DNA of 64,000 nt from contig CM054179.1 in the NCBI GenBank assembly GCA_028829895.1, positions 103,328,875-103,392,874 of the forward strand. Reading direction: 5' to 3'. The notes under the pieces are model-generated. The model was given only the letters and a program-made list of their open reading frames with translations, made no database searches and had not been told where the DNA came from. This DNA is from Sinotaia quadrata (Eukaryota > Mollusca > Gastropoda > Architaenioglossa > Viviparidae). Position 1 is the first letter of the stretch. Every line of letters starts with the position of its first letter. This document shows positions 11,999-24,785 of the stretch, piece after piece. A program made the position numbers and the translations under genes.

Positions 11999-13604
11999 CT
12001 ACTGGGTGTTGAAGCAAGGTGTTGTAACGAAGCTATTAAAGTATAAGATTTTACCAAGTATAGTTGATGATAGACTTCTTTGCAAAAAATTATAGAGTTA
12101 TCTTAATGATACCACGCATATGTCTGTAGGATACAGCGGTTGTGTGATATGTGTTGAGTTCAGAGCGGTAATATATACCCACAAAAAAGACTATATATAT
12201 TTTAATTGCTGAAGATTTGGTTTTATTTTGTTCATGGGCACACAAGAAAAAAAAATAAAAAGCACTTTCGTTTTTATTGATTTAGCAATGTCCGATCAAG
12301 GAAAGAAATTTTTGGAATGTTCTCGTAAACCATATGGTGTTTAAATAAATATATTTTTTAAGTTTACATTTTCAATGATTCTTTTGCGCCAAGAATTTAA
12401 TTCCTTAATTTTGCCCTTACAAATTATTTTAATATTTGCAAAATATTTGAAAATATCGAATGTACCCAGACGACTTTGTGGTTTGACTGTATAGGCGACC
12501 CGAGAATCACCCAGGAGAGTTGTCACCGTTTAGTAATTTTATAGAAATTTGTCTCCTTCGTTGCCGTCTGGTCTACATGAAAGAAACATGTTTAGGAATG
12601 GCAGTGTTTTAGAATCATATTACTGAATGCAGAATAAAGAGAGTCAATTCCAATTAATTTTCTTGTACTAATTATTCATGTTATCTTCAGTGTCCGTACA
12701 TTCTCTTCCATCAAACAGCAGCAAGAAATTTTTTAAATGAGTACAGAATACTTAGTAGAGAAAAATCTTCAGAAAACGTCCACTTGTAAAACCTGTTCGT
12801 CGACGACATCTCTCTAAGCCAACTGTATTATCGGCGTACAGATCAATAAGATATGGAAATTAACTCCAATTACGTGAGTTGTTTCCCTTTGACTTTCATA
12901 ATCGCTTTGCGCCTCTGCAAGCCGTGGAGCGATTGCGAGCAAACAAATGACATCCAAGTATAGATTTGCAGGGCAAACACTCGTGACGTCTCAATTACGT
13001 TGTTCAATTGAGAAAGAGAGTAGTGCAAATTATGATCGTAACACAGACAGAAGGGGCCAACTATTTAATGTAATTGTGGCAGAAAAGGTGGCTGGAAAAT
13101 ATTAATAACTTCATTTATTTACTGTTTTTATATGTAGTTAGACTCGAGTAAAGGTAGCTAATGTCTTATAACAGTGTAGGTGTGTACATCTTTGAGTGAA
13201 TAAACGTACGTCTGCGTGTACTTGTGTTCAAGTACGTGCGTGCATGTTATGGCAATCGTCTGGTATTTTTAAAAAACGCAGCGTACCATCTACAATCAAC
13301 AGGACAGGAAAGAGACAACAGTGAAGAGGCGTGCTGAGGCGAGAGTGACGTAATGGCTTAGCGTTTCTAATCGCTGATGAGAAGAGGTGCACGGTTGACG
13401 TTGTTTATTTTCTATTTATTTACTGTCACACCCCAATGATAATCAAATTCCGATACTGGTTACCTCCCCTCCTCGCCTCACACACACACACACACACGCA
13501 TGCACGCACACACACATTTATTATAGATATAACTGTCCCTTTGACTAACATATAACAATAACCTCATTACAGTCCTTTCCAAGCCACAAACTGATGTGTT
13601 GATA
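11999..13604. other. Unique DNA with one less AT-rich island
   Basis: No gene or element recognised. Positions about 12780-13030 have more CpG and GC than the flanks. A short CA tract lies at about 13479-13515. Confidence 0.45.
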
Positions 13605-13745
13605 CAGGCATTCTGTGTGGAACAGTCTCAATAAAAGTGATTATGTGTGGAACTCTCAATACAGGTATTCTGTGTGGAACAGTCTCAATAAAAGTCATTC
13701 TGTGTGGAACAATCTCAATACAGGCATTCTGTGTGGAACAGTCTA
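13605..13745. repeat. ~27-30-bp minisatellite, 5 copies
   Basis: ATTCTGTGTGGAACAGTCTC plus AATACAGGC or AATAAAAGT recurs. TGTGTGG starts at 13614, 13644, 13671, 13701 and 13730. Confidence 0.88.
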
Positions 13746-14042
13746 TCTGTCGATGGTGTTAATATTCTAGCTGTTGAGAAGTGTTCGTTTAAATTCTGCC
13801 ACAGGTAGATGTCACAGTCCATAACCTCATGGTGTTTTTCAACATGTGGCTTCTCTCTCTTACCTGACAGGCCATGGATAAGAATCCACATTAGTTTGGA
13901 GAAAGTCAAGTTAAGGTAGGCCCGACATTGCCTTACAATGAGCCACTCGGAGGCCGAGAAAAGAAGTTAGTTTTAGTTTTCCATTGCGGTTCATTGGTTT
14001 GCTTATTTCTCTTTAGAAATGGTAGGAGCTTGACCTCGAAAC

Positions 14043-14098
14043 GAAATCTACAAACAGAAATCAACAAACAGAAATCTACAAACAGAAATCAACAAACA
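14043..14098. repeat. 14-bp repeat, 4 copies
   Basis: GAAATCTACAAACA alternates with GAAATCAACAAACA. Confidence 0.9.
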
Positions 14099-14510
14099 TT
14101 TAACTGCAGATATGAAGAAATATTTAGTCACTCTTAACGCGTAAACGAAACTCCGGCAAAACAGGTGTAATGATGTTTTATTATTATTTTTTTTAACAAT
14201 GAGAAGGATCTAATAAAATCGTATTTTCAAAGATTCAAGCTCTAAAACTGAGCTGACACGTGGGTAAATGTCCCACACTTACAATTCAGTCATTATTATT
14301 GCTGTCGCTATTATTGACGTCAGTTCATCGAGGACTCAACTTCCAACAAATGATTTTATCGTTCAATTGTACTGTCTCGTGATCTTCGTAATCAGCGCAG
14401 CCGTCAAGAAAAATTAACTCCTGTTCGCATGTGAGTTTTGCATGAATTCTTTAAGACTGCTGTTTAAAGGTAAGTTTGTCCATTTATAAAGTGTGGCGTG
14501 TCTGCGTGTG

Positions 14511-14752
<242 letters not shown>

Positions 14753-15073
14753 CATTTGTAAATGTCTATATATTTTGTCAGTATTTTCGTGTCAGTGCTT
14801 TAAAATCAAAAGAAAAATTGTTTCTTCTTTTCCTATTGTGAAGTGGTTCATCTCTCTCTATGTATGAGCATGCGTATATGCTTGTATTTATGTATGTGCT
14901 TAAAAGTCGCCGTTTCTTTATGATCAGCTTTAATGTAGAAAATGTTTAAGTGAGCCGTTCCTCTTTGTGTGTGTGAAATGTATCTGTGCTAAATATGTAT
15001 TCGTGATGTTTTGTATATGTGCTTCAAAGAAAAATCTTTTTATATTCCTGAAATTTGTCATGCTTATGAGATT

Positions 15074-15286
15074 ATGTTTGTATAATTGTATTGGTGTTTG
15101 TATGATTGTATTGGTGTTTGGAAGTGTTTGTATGATTGTATTGGTGTTTGGTAGTGTTTGTATGATTGTGTGGGTTATTTTTAGTGTTTGTATGATTGTA
15201 TTGGTGTTTGAATGTTTGTATTGGTGTTTGAATGTTTGTATTGGTGTTTGGTATTTTTGTATGATTGTATGGGTGTTTATCAGTGT
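15074..15286. repeat. 15-30-bp GT-rich minisatellite
   Basis: About 11 copies of GTTTGTATGATTGTATTGGT with GTTTGGTAGT or GTTTGAAT spacers. The long frames on both strands at 14930-15440 come largely from this array. Confidence 0.87.
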
Positions 15287-16944
15287 TTCGAATGAAGTGT
15301 GGGAATGGGCTATGTTAAGAAGCACATCATATTTGATGTGTGTTTGTGTGTGCGCGCCCGCGCATGTGTGTGCTTTTCTGTATGCTTGTGTACTTCTGTG
15401 CATAGTTGTCTTTTCATACAGGCACTTCAACTGTATCTAATTGATTTTCTAGTTTGGGTTTGTTTGGTTCTGTATGGGTTGGGTTGGTGCACAGTTCAGA
15501 TGTTTCGCTTGTGTGAGTATATTATGCATATCCATGTGCCCATGTTTGTATGTGCGCGCTAGTCTGAGTATACTTCAGACATAAAAATTGGCAGGTAATG
15601 TGAACATTTTGTCTCAGTCCGAATGTCCTCGATTCAATGTTGAAGGGAAAGAGCTGGGAAGTTGAAAGTTTGCATGAAAGAGTAGTCTCCAGGCAGAAAA
15701 TGACCTTTTAAAAAAATCTTTGTTCTAAATCACTTTGATTTTTTTCTCAGGTCAAGTCCGGTCATTAAATGTTGATCGTGAGCTGGTGAGTTATTTTACC
15801 TATAAAGAAAGAAATGTTTTCTTGCAGTTTGAACTATTGATTTATGGTTTGTCTTTTGACTCTGATTTCAAGTATTTAGAATGTAGACTTTTATGAGTTT
15901 GCAATTAGATTTAGAAATGTTTTCCTGCATTTGAACGGATGTTTTATGACTTGTAATTAGTGAGATTATGTAAATTGCATTGTTGAACACGTGACATTGT
16001 CCCAAGTGGAAATGCTATTTGTGAATATGATTATTTTATATTCATGTGTGTGAATCGGGCTAATGAATGTTTTTACAGGAAAGTAAGTTTCAGAATGCTT
16101 ATGGAGAGATATGGGAGTGTAGAATATTTTAGACCTGAATCGTATGCGCTGTCCCTTGATATGACTTTTCCAGAAGAGCAAGTCTTTCTGGTTTTTTTGT
16201 TTGTTTTTTTTGTTATCCATTTCAGACTGCAGTCCTCTACTGCACTCTATGTGAGTACATCGGTACTTGTGTTTGACAATACTGTTACTCTTGCTGGCAA
16301 CATGTTGCTGAAAATTGGTTACATGGATCTCCGTTTCAGAACCATATGGCAGAAACACAAAATTCTTATATAGCGTGTCTAGAGGCGCAAGTTAGACCCA
16401 TTGTACAACTTAGGCAATCTCACTCTGATTTTTTTTTTTTATGAGAAATAAACTCACATTCTAATTATTGATTGCTAACTTGACTCTTTTATTGTTAGGA
16501 TAGAGACTGAATGAGTTGTGGACATTATCTGAACATTTATCCTCCGTAGTAGTTAAAGTGGCTGTTCTTTTCAACTTTATTTGTTTGTATGTTTTGATTG
16601 TTGATTTAATAAATATATTGTTTGTTTCTTATTCATCCTTCTTACTCTAAATTATATGTTTGGAGTAATGGTATGTGATGGGGGGGGGGGGGGCTCGTTA
16701 AAATAACTTAAAAGAAAAATCTATTTACTCCTTAAGAAGTTCCACCTACAGGAAAAATTACGTCAGTAGAACATCTCTCTAAATGTGAGTAAAGGTAGAC
16801 TTTCTGCAGCGTCAGGTGATCCGCCAAGTGGTAGACAAATTGGGCGTCTATTGGGATGTATTATTGAAATATGAATTAAGACTCCAGTCACTTGTATTTA
16901 GTTATCAATTTTTTTTATTATCTAATTATTAATTCGTAAGCCTC
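15287..16944. other. Unique AT-rich DNA, G14 tract at 16680-16693
   Basis: Two overlapping antiparallel frames (15966-16358 minus, 16044-16373 plus) lack family motifs and cannot both be genes. I treat them as chance. A run of 14 G lies at 16680-16693. Confidence 0.5.
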
Positions 16945-17006
16945 CCAGCAAAATTTCATTTTCCTAAATCCATCCATGCGGTTGTGATTTACAAATATAT
17001 ATTATA

Positions 17007-17062
<56 letters not shown>

Positions 17063-17142
17063 GGTTACTCCTCGCTCTTATTAATATAAATGTAAATCAC
17101 AGCCGTAGGGATGGACATAGGAAAATGAAATTTTGCTTGGAG
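16945..17142. repeat. Inverted repeat with ~60-bp arms around a GT tract
   Basis: The left arm (about 16945-17008) begins with AGCAAAATTTCATTTTCCTA and contains TGTGATTTAC. The right arm (about 17080-17142) is its reverse complement, with CATAGGAAAATGAAATTTTG and GTAAATCACA. The arms agree at roughly 85-90% by eye. Between them lie (GT)n (17009-17060) and about 20 other bases. This could be a fold-back transposable element or two opposed copies of a dispersed repeat; the right arm resembles units of the GC-rich cluster at 41.9-42.5 kb. Confidence 0.85.
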
Positions 17143-17709
17143 ACTTGGATTACTCCTTTCCCCCCTCCTCCGCCTTTCCGGTCGGACATAAGTTGTAAAT
17201 TCAGGTTTCGCCCCCGGCCCTTGTAAAGGCTATATAATTACATGATTTGTGTTTGATATCAATTGCTTTTTAAACACAGTTTACACCTGATTTTCTCCTA
17301 GATTTACGATTAAAATAAAACAAGCATGAGTCAAGTCTAAAAGTTCAGGCATGATATGTTGTTATTATTGTTGAGGTTCCGTTATCTTTCAAATTATTTG
17401 GAATAAATTAATTTGCACTAAAACACGTGAATAAAATATGTAATTGGAAATGGAAAATTTTAAGAAAACAACGTGCACAATTTATTATTGCTATTTTTTT
17501 GTGTGTGTGTGAAGAGAATATAGAGCACAGGCAAATAAGTATTATCCTAACTGTTAAACAGTAATGCATTGCTCGCTAAATGATGTTTCATTCCAGACAA
17601 GATTAAGTATCCTTTGTAATGCAGCCAGACAGTATTGATTTGTCCTTTAAGATATTGCTAAAGATACTCAACAAATCCCCGTTAGAGTGTCCATTTACTC
17701 AGACCAAGG

Positions 17710-17746
<37 letters not shown>

Positions 17747-17925
17747 ATGTGAATATCCTAACATTACTAACTCATTGTCCTCTTTATTTTCTTTCGAATA
17801 CCATTGAATATTACATAAAAACTCTCACGCAGCAGGTTGTGTGTGTGTGTGTGTGTTGGTGGGTGAGGCGGGCAGTAAGAAATTTGAGCGATATGCGTGT
17901 GAAATCTCGAAGCCATGTGCTTATA
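17143..17925. other. Unique DNA with GA tract
   Basis: The GC-rich continuation (17143-17222) resembles the GC-rich repeat cluster at 42 kb. A (GA)n tract lies at 17714-17743 and a short GT tract at about 17838-17855. Nothing else recognised. Confidence 0.5.
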
Positions 17926-18450
17926 TCTATACCGGTCACATACGTCATACCCATCTATACCAGTCACATACGTCATACCCATCTATAACAGTCACATACG
18001 TCACACCCATCTATACCAGTCACATGCGTCACATTCATCTATACCAATCACATATGTCACATCCATCTATACCAGTCGCATACGTCACACCCATCTATAC
18101 CAGTCACAAACGTAATACCCATCTATACCAGTCACATACGTCACACCCATCTATACCAGTCACATGCGTCATACCCATCTATATCTGTCACATACCTCAC
18201 ACCCATCTTTACCAGTCATATACGTCACACCATCTACACCAGTCACGTACTTCACACATTCTATACCAGTCGCGTACGTCACACATTCTATACCAGCCAC
18301 ATACGTCACACTCATCTATACCAGTCACATACGTCACACACATCTATACCAATCACATACGTCATACCCATCTATACCAGGACATTTTGTCAACCGTAAC
18401 ATCTCTTATGCATGAATACCAGTCATACCAGTCAAATACGTCACTCTAGT
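17926..18450. repeat. 28-bp minisatellite, about 18 copies
   Basis: CATCTATACCAGTCACATAC plus GTCACACC. The TACGTCA motif starts at 17941, 17969 and 17997, a 28-bp period. Copies differ mostly at transitions. Frames of up to 202 residues over this array are repeat by-products. Confidence 0.94.
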
Positions 18451-18560
18451 CATATCAGTATTACCAGTCTTCTAGGTTGATAAAGATCACTAACATCTCC
18501 AAGATATTCACTGGAGACTGGCTGCGAAAATTACAGCATTTGTTTGAGAGAATGAGATAG

Positions 18561-18763
18561 GTCATAACCTTTGCTGGAGAGGCCCGAGTAAAGTCATAAC
18601 ATTTGTTGGAGAGGCCCGAGTAAAGTCATAACATTTGTTGGAGAGACCCGAGTAAAGTCACATTTGTTGGAGACGTCAAAGTCATAACATTTGTTGGAGA
18701 CCCCCGAGTAAAATGACAACATTTGTTGGAGAGTCATAACATTGCTTGGAGAGACCCGCGTTA
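18561..18763. repeat. ~32-37-bp minisatellite, 6 copies
   Basis: GTCATAACATTTGTTGGAGA plus GGCCCGAGTAAA, with shortened copies at about 18658-18690 and 18730-18745. Confidence 0.9.
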
Positions 18764-19210
18764 TGCTATTATGTCAGTTTTTCTTTGTCTTTCTTTTAAT
18801 GGAACACGTATACCCTGCAATTTGAACTGTTTCGTGGACAAATACTTTATACCTTGTGCTGACAAAGGTAAAAGAAATGTGTGTGAATAGTTGTCTGGTG
18901 GCGACTGAAAGCACTCTATAAATACATAATTTCCAGAGAACTCACCAGGTCAGCGACCGACGAACAATGGGAATGATGCCGAGGTGGACCATAAAACCGT
19001 TCTCGATAAGAGGCCAGCTTTTGTGTGCTTCGACCCACACGAACTGGTTGACATTATCCTTCATTGACGTCTATTTTAAACTCCATTAAAGAACTAACGG
19101 TTCAGCGCGACAACCAACAAGCAGAAATTTGACGGACGGATTGGGGGGGGGGGGGGGCGAACTACATGACAGAAGTGGACCGTCCAAATGAGAGGTCGGA
19201 ATATAAAATC
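18764..19210. other. Unique DNA, G15 tract at 19143-19157
   Basis: The 18930-19200 part is moderately GC-rich and CpG-containing. No exon is recognised. Confidence 0.5.
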
Positions 19211-19545
19211 AGTTTGCCGGGCGAAATATTGCTCTCTGTTGTAAATAGAAATGTCGACTAGGTGTGGCTAGTTTCATGGCGTCATAAAAAGATATAAGTC
19301 AGATTGCAGAAATATTTGCACTCCTTAGTAAATAGGTATTTCGACTTAGTGTGATAGTTTCATGACGTCATAAAAAGACAAATCGGATTGCTGAAATATT
19401 TGCACTCCTTAGTAAGTATGTATTTCGACTTAGTGTGATAGTTTCATGACGTCATAAAAAGACAAATCGGATTGCTGAAATATTTGAAATATTTGCACTC
19501 CTTAGGTATTTCGACGTAGTGCGACTAGTTTAACGATGTCAAGAG
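19211..19545. repeat. ~84-bp repeat, 4 copies, with CRE octamers
   Basis: GAAATATTTGCACTCCTTAG and GTGATAGTTTCATGACGTCA recur. Copies 2 and 3 carry the perfect palindrome TGACGTCA (19363-19370, 19447-19454), copy 1 carries TGGCGTCA, and copy 4 is diverged. Copies 2 and 3 are almost identical. Confidence 0.92.
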
Positions 19546-19869
19546 AAAAAAAATCTACAAAGTAAGCATTTAAAAACAGCTATTTTTTTTTGTTGGTACT
19601 TTATGTGATATGTCATTTTTATTTTCTTCAATCGATACCAGGTACGCTAAAACCATAATAAAAAAAAATCTTCTTTTCTCTCCTTTCTAAGATGATGCTT
19701 GATTTCTTCTACAGTCAAGTAAGGAGAAAACTCTATCTTTTGTTCCTATATATCGTTACTATTGTGTTTATAATTCGACACGTTAATGAATAATTATAAT
19801 TGTGGACAAGAAAAATATCGATTGTAGACAAACACTAATTTTCTCTCACAAGTTTACTGGACTGGCTGT
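19546..19869. other. Unique AT-rich DNA, nothing recognised
   Basis: Only short A and T runs are seen. Confidence 0.5.
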
Positions 19870-19975
19870 GAAAGGTCATTCTATTCACACATAGAAATAA
19901 TGAGGTCATTGTTTTCACATCCAGGTATAATGAGGTCACTAGATTCACACCCAGATTTGATGAGATCACTTTCAA
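19870..19975. repeat. ~28-bp repeat, 4 copies
   Basis: AATGAGGTCATTGTTTTCAC with ATCCAGG spacer recurs with drift. Confidence 0.8.
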
Positions 19976-20395
19976 CTGAAGTCTTTACTGCTCAGTAGGG
20001 CAGGACCAAAAATGTGTTGAACAAATACTAGTGGTCTCATAAATTATGAAATAGAATTTTCTAGCACTTGGAAAGTTAAAGGCATTTCACTCCGCTGTCG
20101 TTGGTCACAGCGATGTTATTGTAGTCTGAGTTACATGTTACAGTAGCAAATGCTCACGTATTCTTTCCGGTTTGTAATTTAAAAACAAAAATGTAATCAC
20201 ACATAAACGCAAATTTTGGAATTTATTGTTCTAAATTTCATTTAAAGGGGCAATTGCCTGCGTCTTCTCTCACAAGGAAAATGAAATGAGATTTTTGTCA
20301 ATCTTAGTCCAATATTAATGTTAATGTTCATATTACTATTATACAATTTTTCTTAAAATTTGAGATATAGTCATCCACCGTTTTTCCTAGAGAAG

Positions 20396-20725
20396 CTTAT
20401 GTGACTGGCAATATACACACCAAACTTTTGTGACTGGCAATATACACACCAAACTTATGTGACTGGCAATATACACACCAAACTTTTGTGACTGGCAATA
20501 TACACACCACAAACTTATGTGACTGGCAATATACACACCACAAACTTATGTGACTGGCAATATACACACCACAAACTTATGTGACTGGCAATATACACAC
20601 CACAAACTTATGTGACTGGCAATATACACACCACAAACTTATGTGACTGGCAATATACACACCAAACTTATGTGACTGGCAATATACACACCAAACTTAT
20701 GTGACTGGCAATATACACACCAAAC
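20396..20725. repeat. 29/31-bp minisatellite, 11-12 copies with ordered length variants
   Basis: GTGACTGGCAATATACACAC followed by CAAACTTAT or CACAAACTTAT. Starts at 20401, 20430, 20459 and 20488 show 29 bp, and the next start at 20519 shows 31 bp. The 31-bp variant (extra CA) occupies a block of consecutive central copies flanked by 29-bp copies, a layout expected from block duplication. Confidence 0.95.
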
Positions 20726-21144
20726 GCACGTGCTTGAAATTAACCGTTCGTATAGATTCCAAGACTATTTTCCACAAATTGCAAACAATTCTACGTAAGA
20801 AATCTTAGTCTATTTTCGCAAAGTACAGGCTTATACTGCTATAGTAATATTAACTTGAAACAGTTTCATCTCGTATTTACTTAAATATAAATTAGGTCAG
20901 ACAGAAACCCTAAGAATATGACCATTAACATTGATGTTAAAAATTGAACTTAACTTTAACATTAACATCAGCATAGAAGTTAACATTAATAGACAAACCA
21001 AGATAAAAACTTAACCAAATAAGGCAGTACATTTTTTTTTTTTAAAGATATGATACTATGGTCGTAGATCCAATGACATACCGCTAAATGAAACAACATG
21101 TAAGTCAACAGCTTTTATGTTAAAAATCCCAAGCAATATTGCAT
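20726..21144. other. Unique AT-rich DNA with short TTAACATTAA motifs
   Basis: Several near-palindromic TTAACATTAA/TTAACTTTAA words lie at 20920-20995. No gene recognised. Confidence 0.45.
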
Positions 21145-21309
21145 AATTAAGTAATACCTCTGCAGAAATAGCTGTTATCTGTGATGATTTCCGTGAGTAA
21201 TTAAGTAATACCTCTGCAGAAATAGCTGTTATCTGTGATGTATTCCGTGAGTAATTAAGTAATACCTCAGCAGAAATAGCTGTTATCTGTGATGTATTAT
21301 GTGAGTAAT
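21145..21309. repeat. 53-54-bp minisatellite, 3 copies
   Basis: TAATTAAGTAATACCTCTGC starts at 21145, 21198 and 21252. Confidence 0.94.
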
Positions 21310-21743
21310 GAATGCATTAAGAGCAATTAATAAGTGTACTGAAAAAAGACCAGTTTCCTTTTTCTTTGGCTCTTGAATATATTTCCTTTTTCAAACTAAT
21401 AAGTTTCTGAATGGTTCTAATACATCTACCCACCCTCCCCCAACAACAATAAAAAGAACGAAAAAAGAAATAGAACAAGAATCAAAACGCGAATCGGCGT
21501 AACTCAGAATGCAAGGGAGCCGTTGAAGACAATCAGTCAGTCAGTTTAAACTGAGTGCCAGCATGGCACAATGAATGAAGCACCTACACATTCCACAACA
21601 AACGTCCTCATTCGTAGGTAGATGTGTATATGTGTGTGTGTCTGGGGGGATATATGGAGTACAGACAATACACCTGACGGTCAGTGATCCGTTCTACACG
21701 CAGATTTCATCTTTCAACTCACTTAATTACTCGCGGTCCTTTT
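21310..21743. other. Unique DNA, nothing recognised
   Basis: A short TCAGTCAGTCAG stretch lies near 21533-21545 and a GT tract near 21630. Confidence 0.45.
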
Positions 21744-22060
21744 AAACGTCATACTTATGCTGTCTAAATCTCTCCTTGAAACGTCATAATTATGCTGTCT
21801 AAATCTCTCCTCGAAACGTCATACTTATGCTGTCTAAATCTCTCCTCGAAACGTCATATTTATGCTGTCTAAATCTCTCCTTAAAACGTCATAATTGTGC
21901 TGTCTAAATCTCTCCTGAAAACGTCATAATTGTGCTGTCTAAATCTCTCCTTAAAACGTCATAATTGTGCTGTCTAAATCTCTCCTTGAAACGTCATAAT
22001 TATGCTGTCTAAATCTCTCCTTGAAACGTCATACTTATGCTGTCTAAATCTCTCCTGAAT
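21744..22060. repeat. 35-bp minisatellite, 9 copies
   Basis: AAACGTCATAATTATGCTGT plus CTAAATCTCTCCTTG. Variants alternate ATACTTATG, ATAATTATG and ATAATTGTG. Confidence 0.94.
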
Positions 22061-23335
22061 CGAAAGAATGCGCAGAAAGTTCAGGGCTGACACCTTTCAC
22101 CTCTGAAACGAGGTTAGAGAAACGGTCTTTGCCTTTAACAGACAACATTTACAAGGAATAGCACGTTCCGAACGGGAAAATAATTGTCTTCTGAAGACTT
22201 GAAAGGCTTCCAGACCAGTTAAAAATGGATACAGTAAATAATAAATAAGCGTTGTTTGTTTTTATTAGCGCTTCATGCAATACGATTTCGGTGTTCTCTA
22301 CGCTTTATGTAGAGTGGTGGGGTGTGGGGGGGGTTCTGAGCTTGACGAATGTAACCAGGGAGAGGGCACGTTAAAAATAATCCACCCGACTAACTGGATT
22401 GATCTTAAACAATAGATGATTCATTTTCGTGCACGGGGATCGAAAGGCCCTAGACCCTATACCCCCTAATTCCCTGATCGCTGATAAACCTTTCTGAAAT
22501 AGTTTAGATTTCCAATTCAACCCTAAAGGACGTGCGATCAGCGTTTTAAAATTTACTTTAAGTTCTAGTATAATTAATCAGTACGGTCCATTATTGAGTG
22601 GTTGTTGTGTTTTTTTTTCTTTATTAAAGGCCGTCATTTACACCTTTCAGTTCAACCATGGACCAGTAAAAAAAGTTTACGCAGAATTATTTGATAACTA
22701 TTTTTTTTCGGTCATTAATTTTTTTTCTCTTCAACCAGAATGGTTAAGTGATCATGATTGTCAGAAATTGTAAGCTGGTACTTCTTAGTCCAAATAGGGA
22801 TTAATAAAATTTGAAAAGTTCTTTAAAAGTTATGTATTTTGTTGTTCAACTAGGCTAAATAGGTGGGTTTTTTAAATTTTCCAGTGCAGCCAAAATGGAT
22901 CATTAATAATAGATTCTGAAATTGTAATGTTTCCATAAAACCAGAATAAATTATTAATAAAGATTCTGAAGCAGTTGTAAGTTTCGAACACAAATAAAAA
23001 AGGGAGATTGTTAATATTAGTTTTGTAATTGCTTTAATTTTTCATTAGAAAAAGGATGGAACATTACGAAACATTTATTAACTACTTAAGGAGTTCGTAT
23101 TCCCTGTTTAAATTACGATAAATGAGTAAAAGAACATTGTGGATGCTCTTATGATTTTTTCATTGCAACAAGAATAATAATATAAAATATTTTAGCATTG
23201 ATTCTAAATTTTAGTTCCATTCTAAAGAAACAATATTAATGGATTATGCATTTCAAAAATTATTTTATATTTCTTAGTTTCATTTTCCGAGGAGAATTAT
23301 CATGGGTTCTTTAAATATTGTTTTAATATTTCTTT
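22061..23335. other. Unique, increasingly AT-rich DNA
   Basis: A GC-richer stretch at 22280-22520 includes a G8 run near 22325. From 22540 onward the DNA is very AT-rich, with weak dispersed ATTAATAAAGATTCTGAA-like words that suggest a fully degraded repeat. Confidence 0.45.
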
Positions 23336-23495
23336 GCTTTTGTAGTCGTTAATTGGGATAAATGATAAACTTGTTTGTAGTCGTAAATTGGGATAAATGA
23401 TAAAATTGTTTGTAGTCGTAAATTGGGATAAATGATAAAATTGTTTGTAGTCGTTAATTGGGATAAATGATAAAAATTTCTGAAGTCGTTCAGAA
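23336..23495. repeat. 35-bp minisatellite, 4 copies
   Basis: TGTAGTCGTAAATTGGGATA plus AATGATAAAATTGTT, period 35 from 23341. The minus-strand frame over it is a by-product. Confidence 0.93.
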
Positions 23496-23664
23496 TTTCA
23501 AGTTCAGCCAAAATAATTAGTTATAATTCTGTCCGAAGTCGTCCAAAATTTAACCAGCACAAGCAGAATGAACCAATACAATAAAAAAAAAATACTTATA
23601 TGCTGGTTACATCGTCTTCTTTAACTAATTCATTGATAAGAAATAAAAGAGCTCTCAAGCAGTT

Positions 23665-23980
23665 TTACTCTTCCAGCACATCTACACCTAAACTGGAAAA
23701 CTGATTTACAGGAAATCGAGTCATTTGTTCAATACATCTACATCTAAACTGGAAAACTGATTTCCAGGAAATCTAAAGTCATTTTTTCAATACATCTACA
23801 CCTAAACTGGAAAACTGATTTACAGGAAATCTAAAGCCATTTGTTCAATACATCTACACCTAAACTGGATCTCTGGTGTACGGGAAATCTAAATTCATTG
23901 GTTCAATACATCTACACATGCACTGGATCTCTGGTGTACAGGAAATCTAAAGTCATTTGTTCAGTACATCTAGAAGAGAC
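23665..23980. repeat. 58-bp minisatellite, 6 copies
   Basis: CATCTACACCTAAACTGGAA starts at 23678, 23735, 23793, 23851, 23909 and 23967 (57-58 bp). The fourth and fifth copies share a GATCTCTGGTGTAC variant. Confidence 0.93.
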
Positions 23981-24604
23981 ATTTCCTAGGTCGTTTAGAT
24001 CCAAAACTTCAAACATGAATTAAAATAAAGAACAATAACAAATTTCCAATTTAGCCCAAAAGTCAAGAACTACTTGTGACGTCATTTTAGTCACACACAA
24101 CGAGTCCCTGTACAATATTAGCACAGAAAATTAAAGCTTTCCGTTACTTCCATGCAATCAGCGAATTCAAAGAGCATTACAGTCGCAAACTTAATAACTT
24201 GATGGGGGGAGAGGAGGGGGACAATAAAAAGAACAACTAAAAAAAAAAACTTCTGAAACAATGTTCCATGCTGCGTCTGCTTGCTATGAGAAAGAAGAAA
24301 CATAAAACTTTAAGAAATAAGAAAAGAAATTATTTCCTTTTTTTAAAAATAAATAAAATTCAAATGGTGCATAAGTACTTAAAAATTTAATGTATCCTTC
24401 TTAAAAAGAGACAAAAGAAATGACTATTATTATCCCTAAATATGGTGTTTGGTTCAATGCAAGATGTTGTCGCTATAAACAAGAAATATGTCCATTCATC
24501 TTGCCCATTAACGACAGTTTAGTTGCCTGCAAATCAATATATCAGGCGGTGTTCTAACAGCTACGAATAACCAGAACGTAAGGAGTTCTGAAAGATAAAA
24601 TATA
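23981..24604. other. Unique AT-rich DNA, CRE octamer at 24077
   Basis: A TGACGTCA octamer lies at 24077-24084. No gene recognised. Confidence 0.45.
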
Positions 24605-24785
24605 GTAGAACAAGTCTGGTCGTACATATCTGGTAGTGAATATCTAGTCATACTTATCCTGTCGTACATATCTGGTAGTAAATATCTAGTCATACTTATC
24701 CTGTCGTACATATCTGGTAGTGAATATCTAGTCATACTTATCCTGTTGAACAGATCTGGTAGTGAATATCTAGTCGTACTTAACA
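24605..24785. repeat. 42-45-bp minisatellite, 4 copies
   Basis: TCTGGTAGTGAATATCTAGT plus CATACTTATCCTGTCGTACA recurs. Confidence 0.92.

Noticed and set aside
14930..15440. Antiparallel 166- and 157-residue frames
   Set aside because: They are the two strands of the same GT-rich minisatellite; composition explains them.
15966..16373. Overlapping 130- and 109-residue frames on opposite strands
   Set aside because: No motif in either and no splice or codon evidence; they exclude each other as genes.
17841..18449. 202-residue open frame
   Set aside because: It consists almost wholly of the 28-bp array read in shifting frames; overlapping frames are open too.
20396..20725. CRISPR-like array of regular repeats
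   Set aside because: Repeats are contiguous without unique spacers and the genome is clearly eukaryotic; it is a minisatellite.
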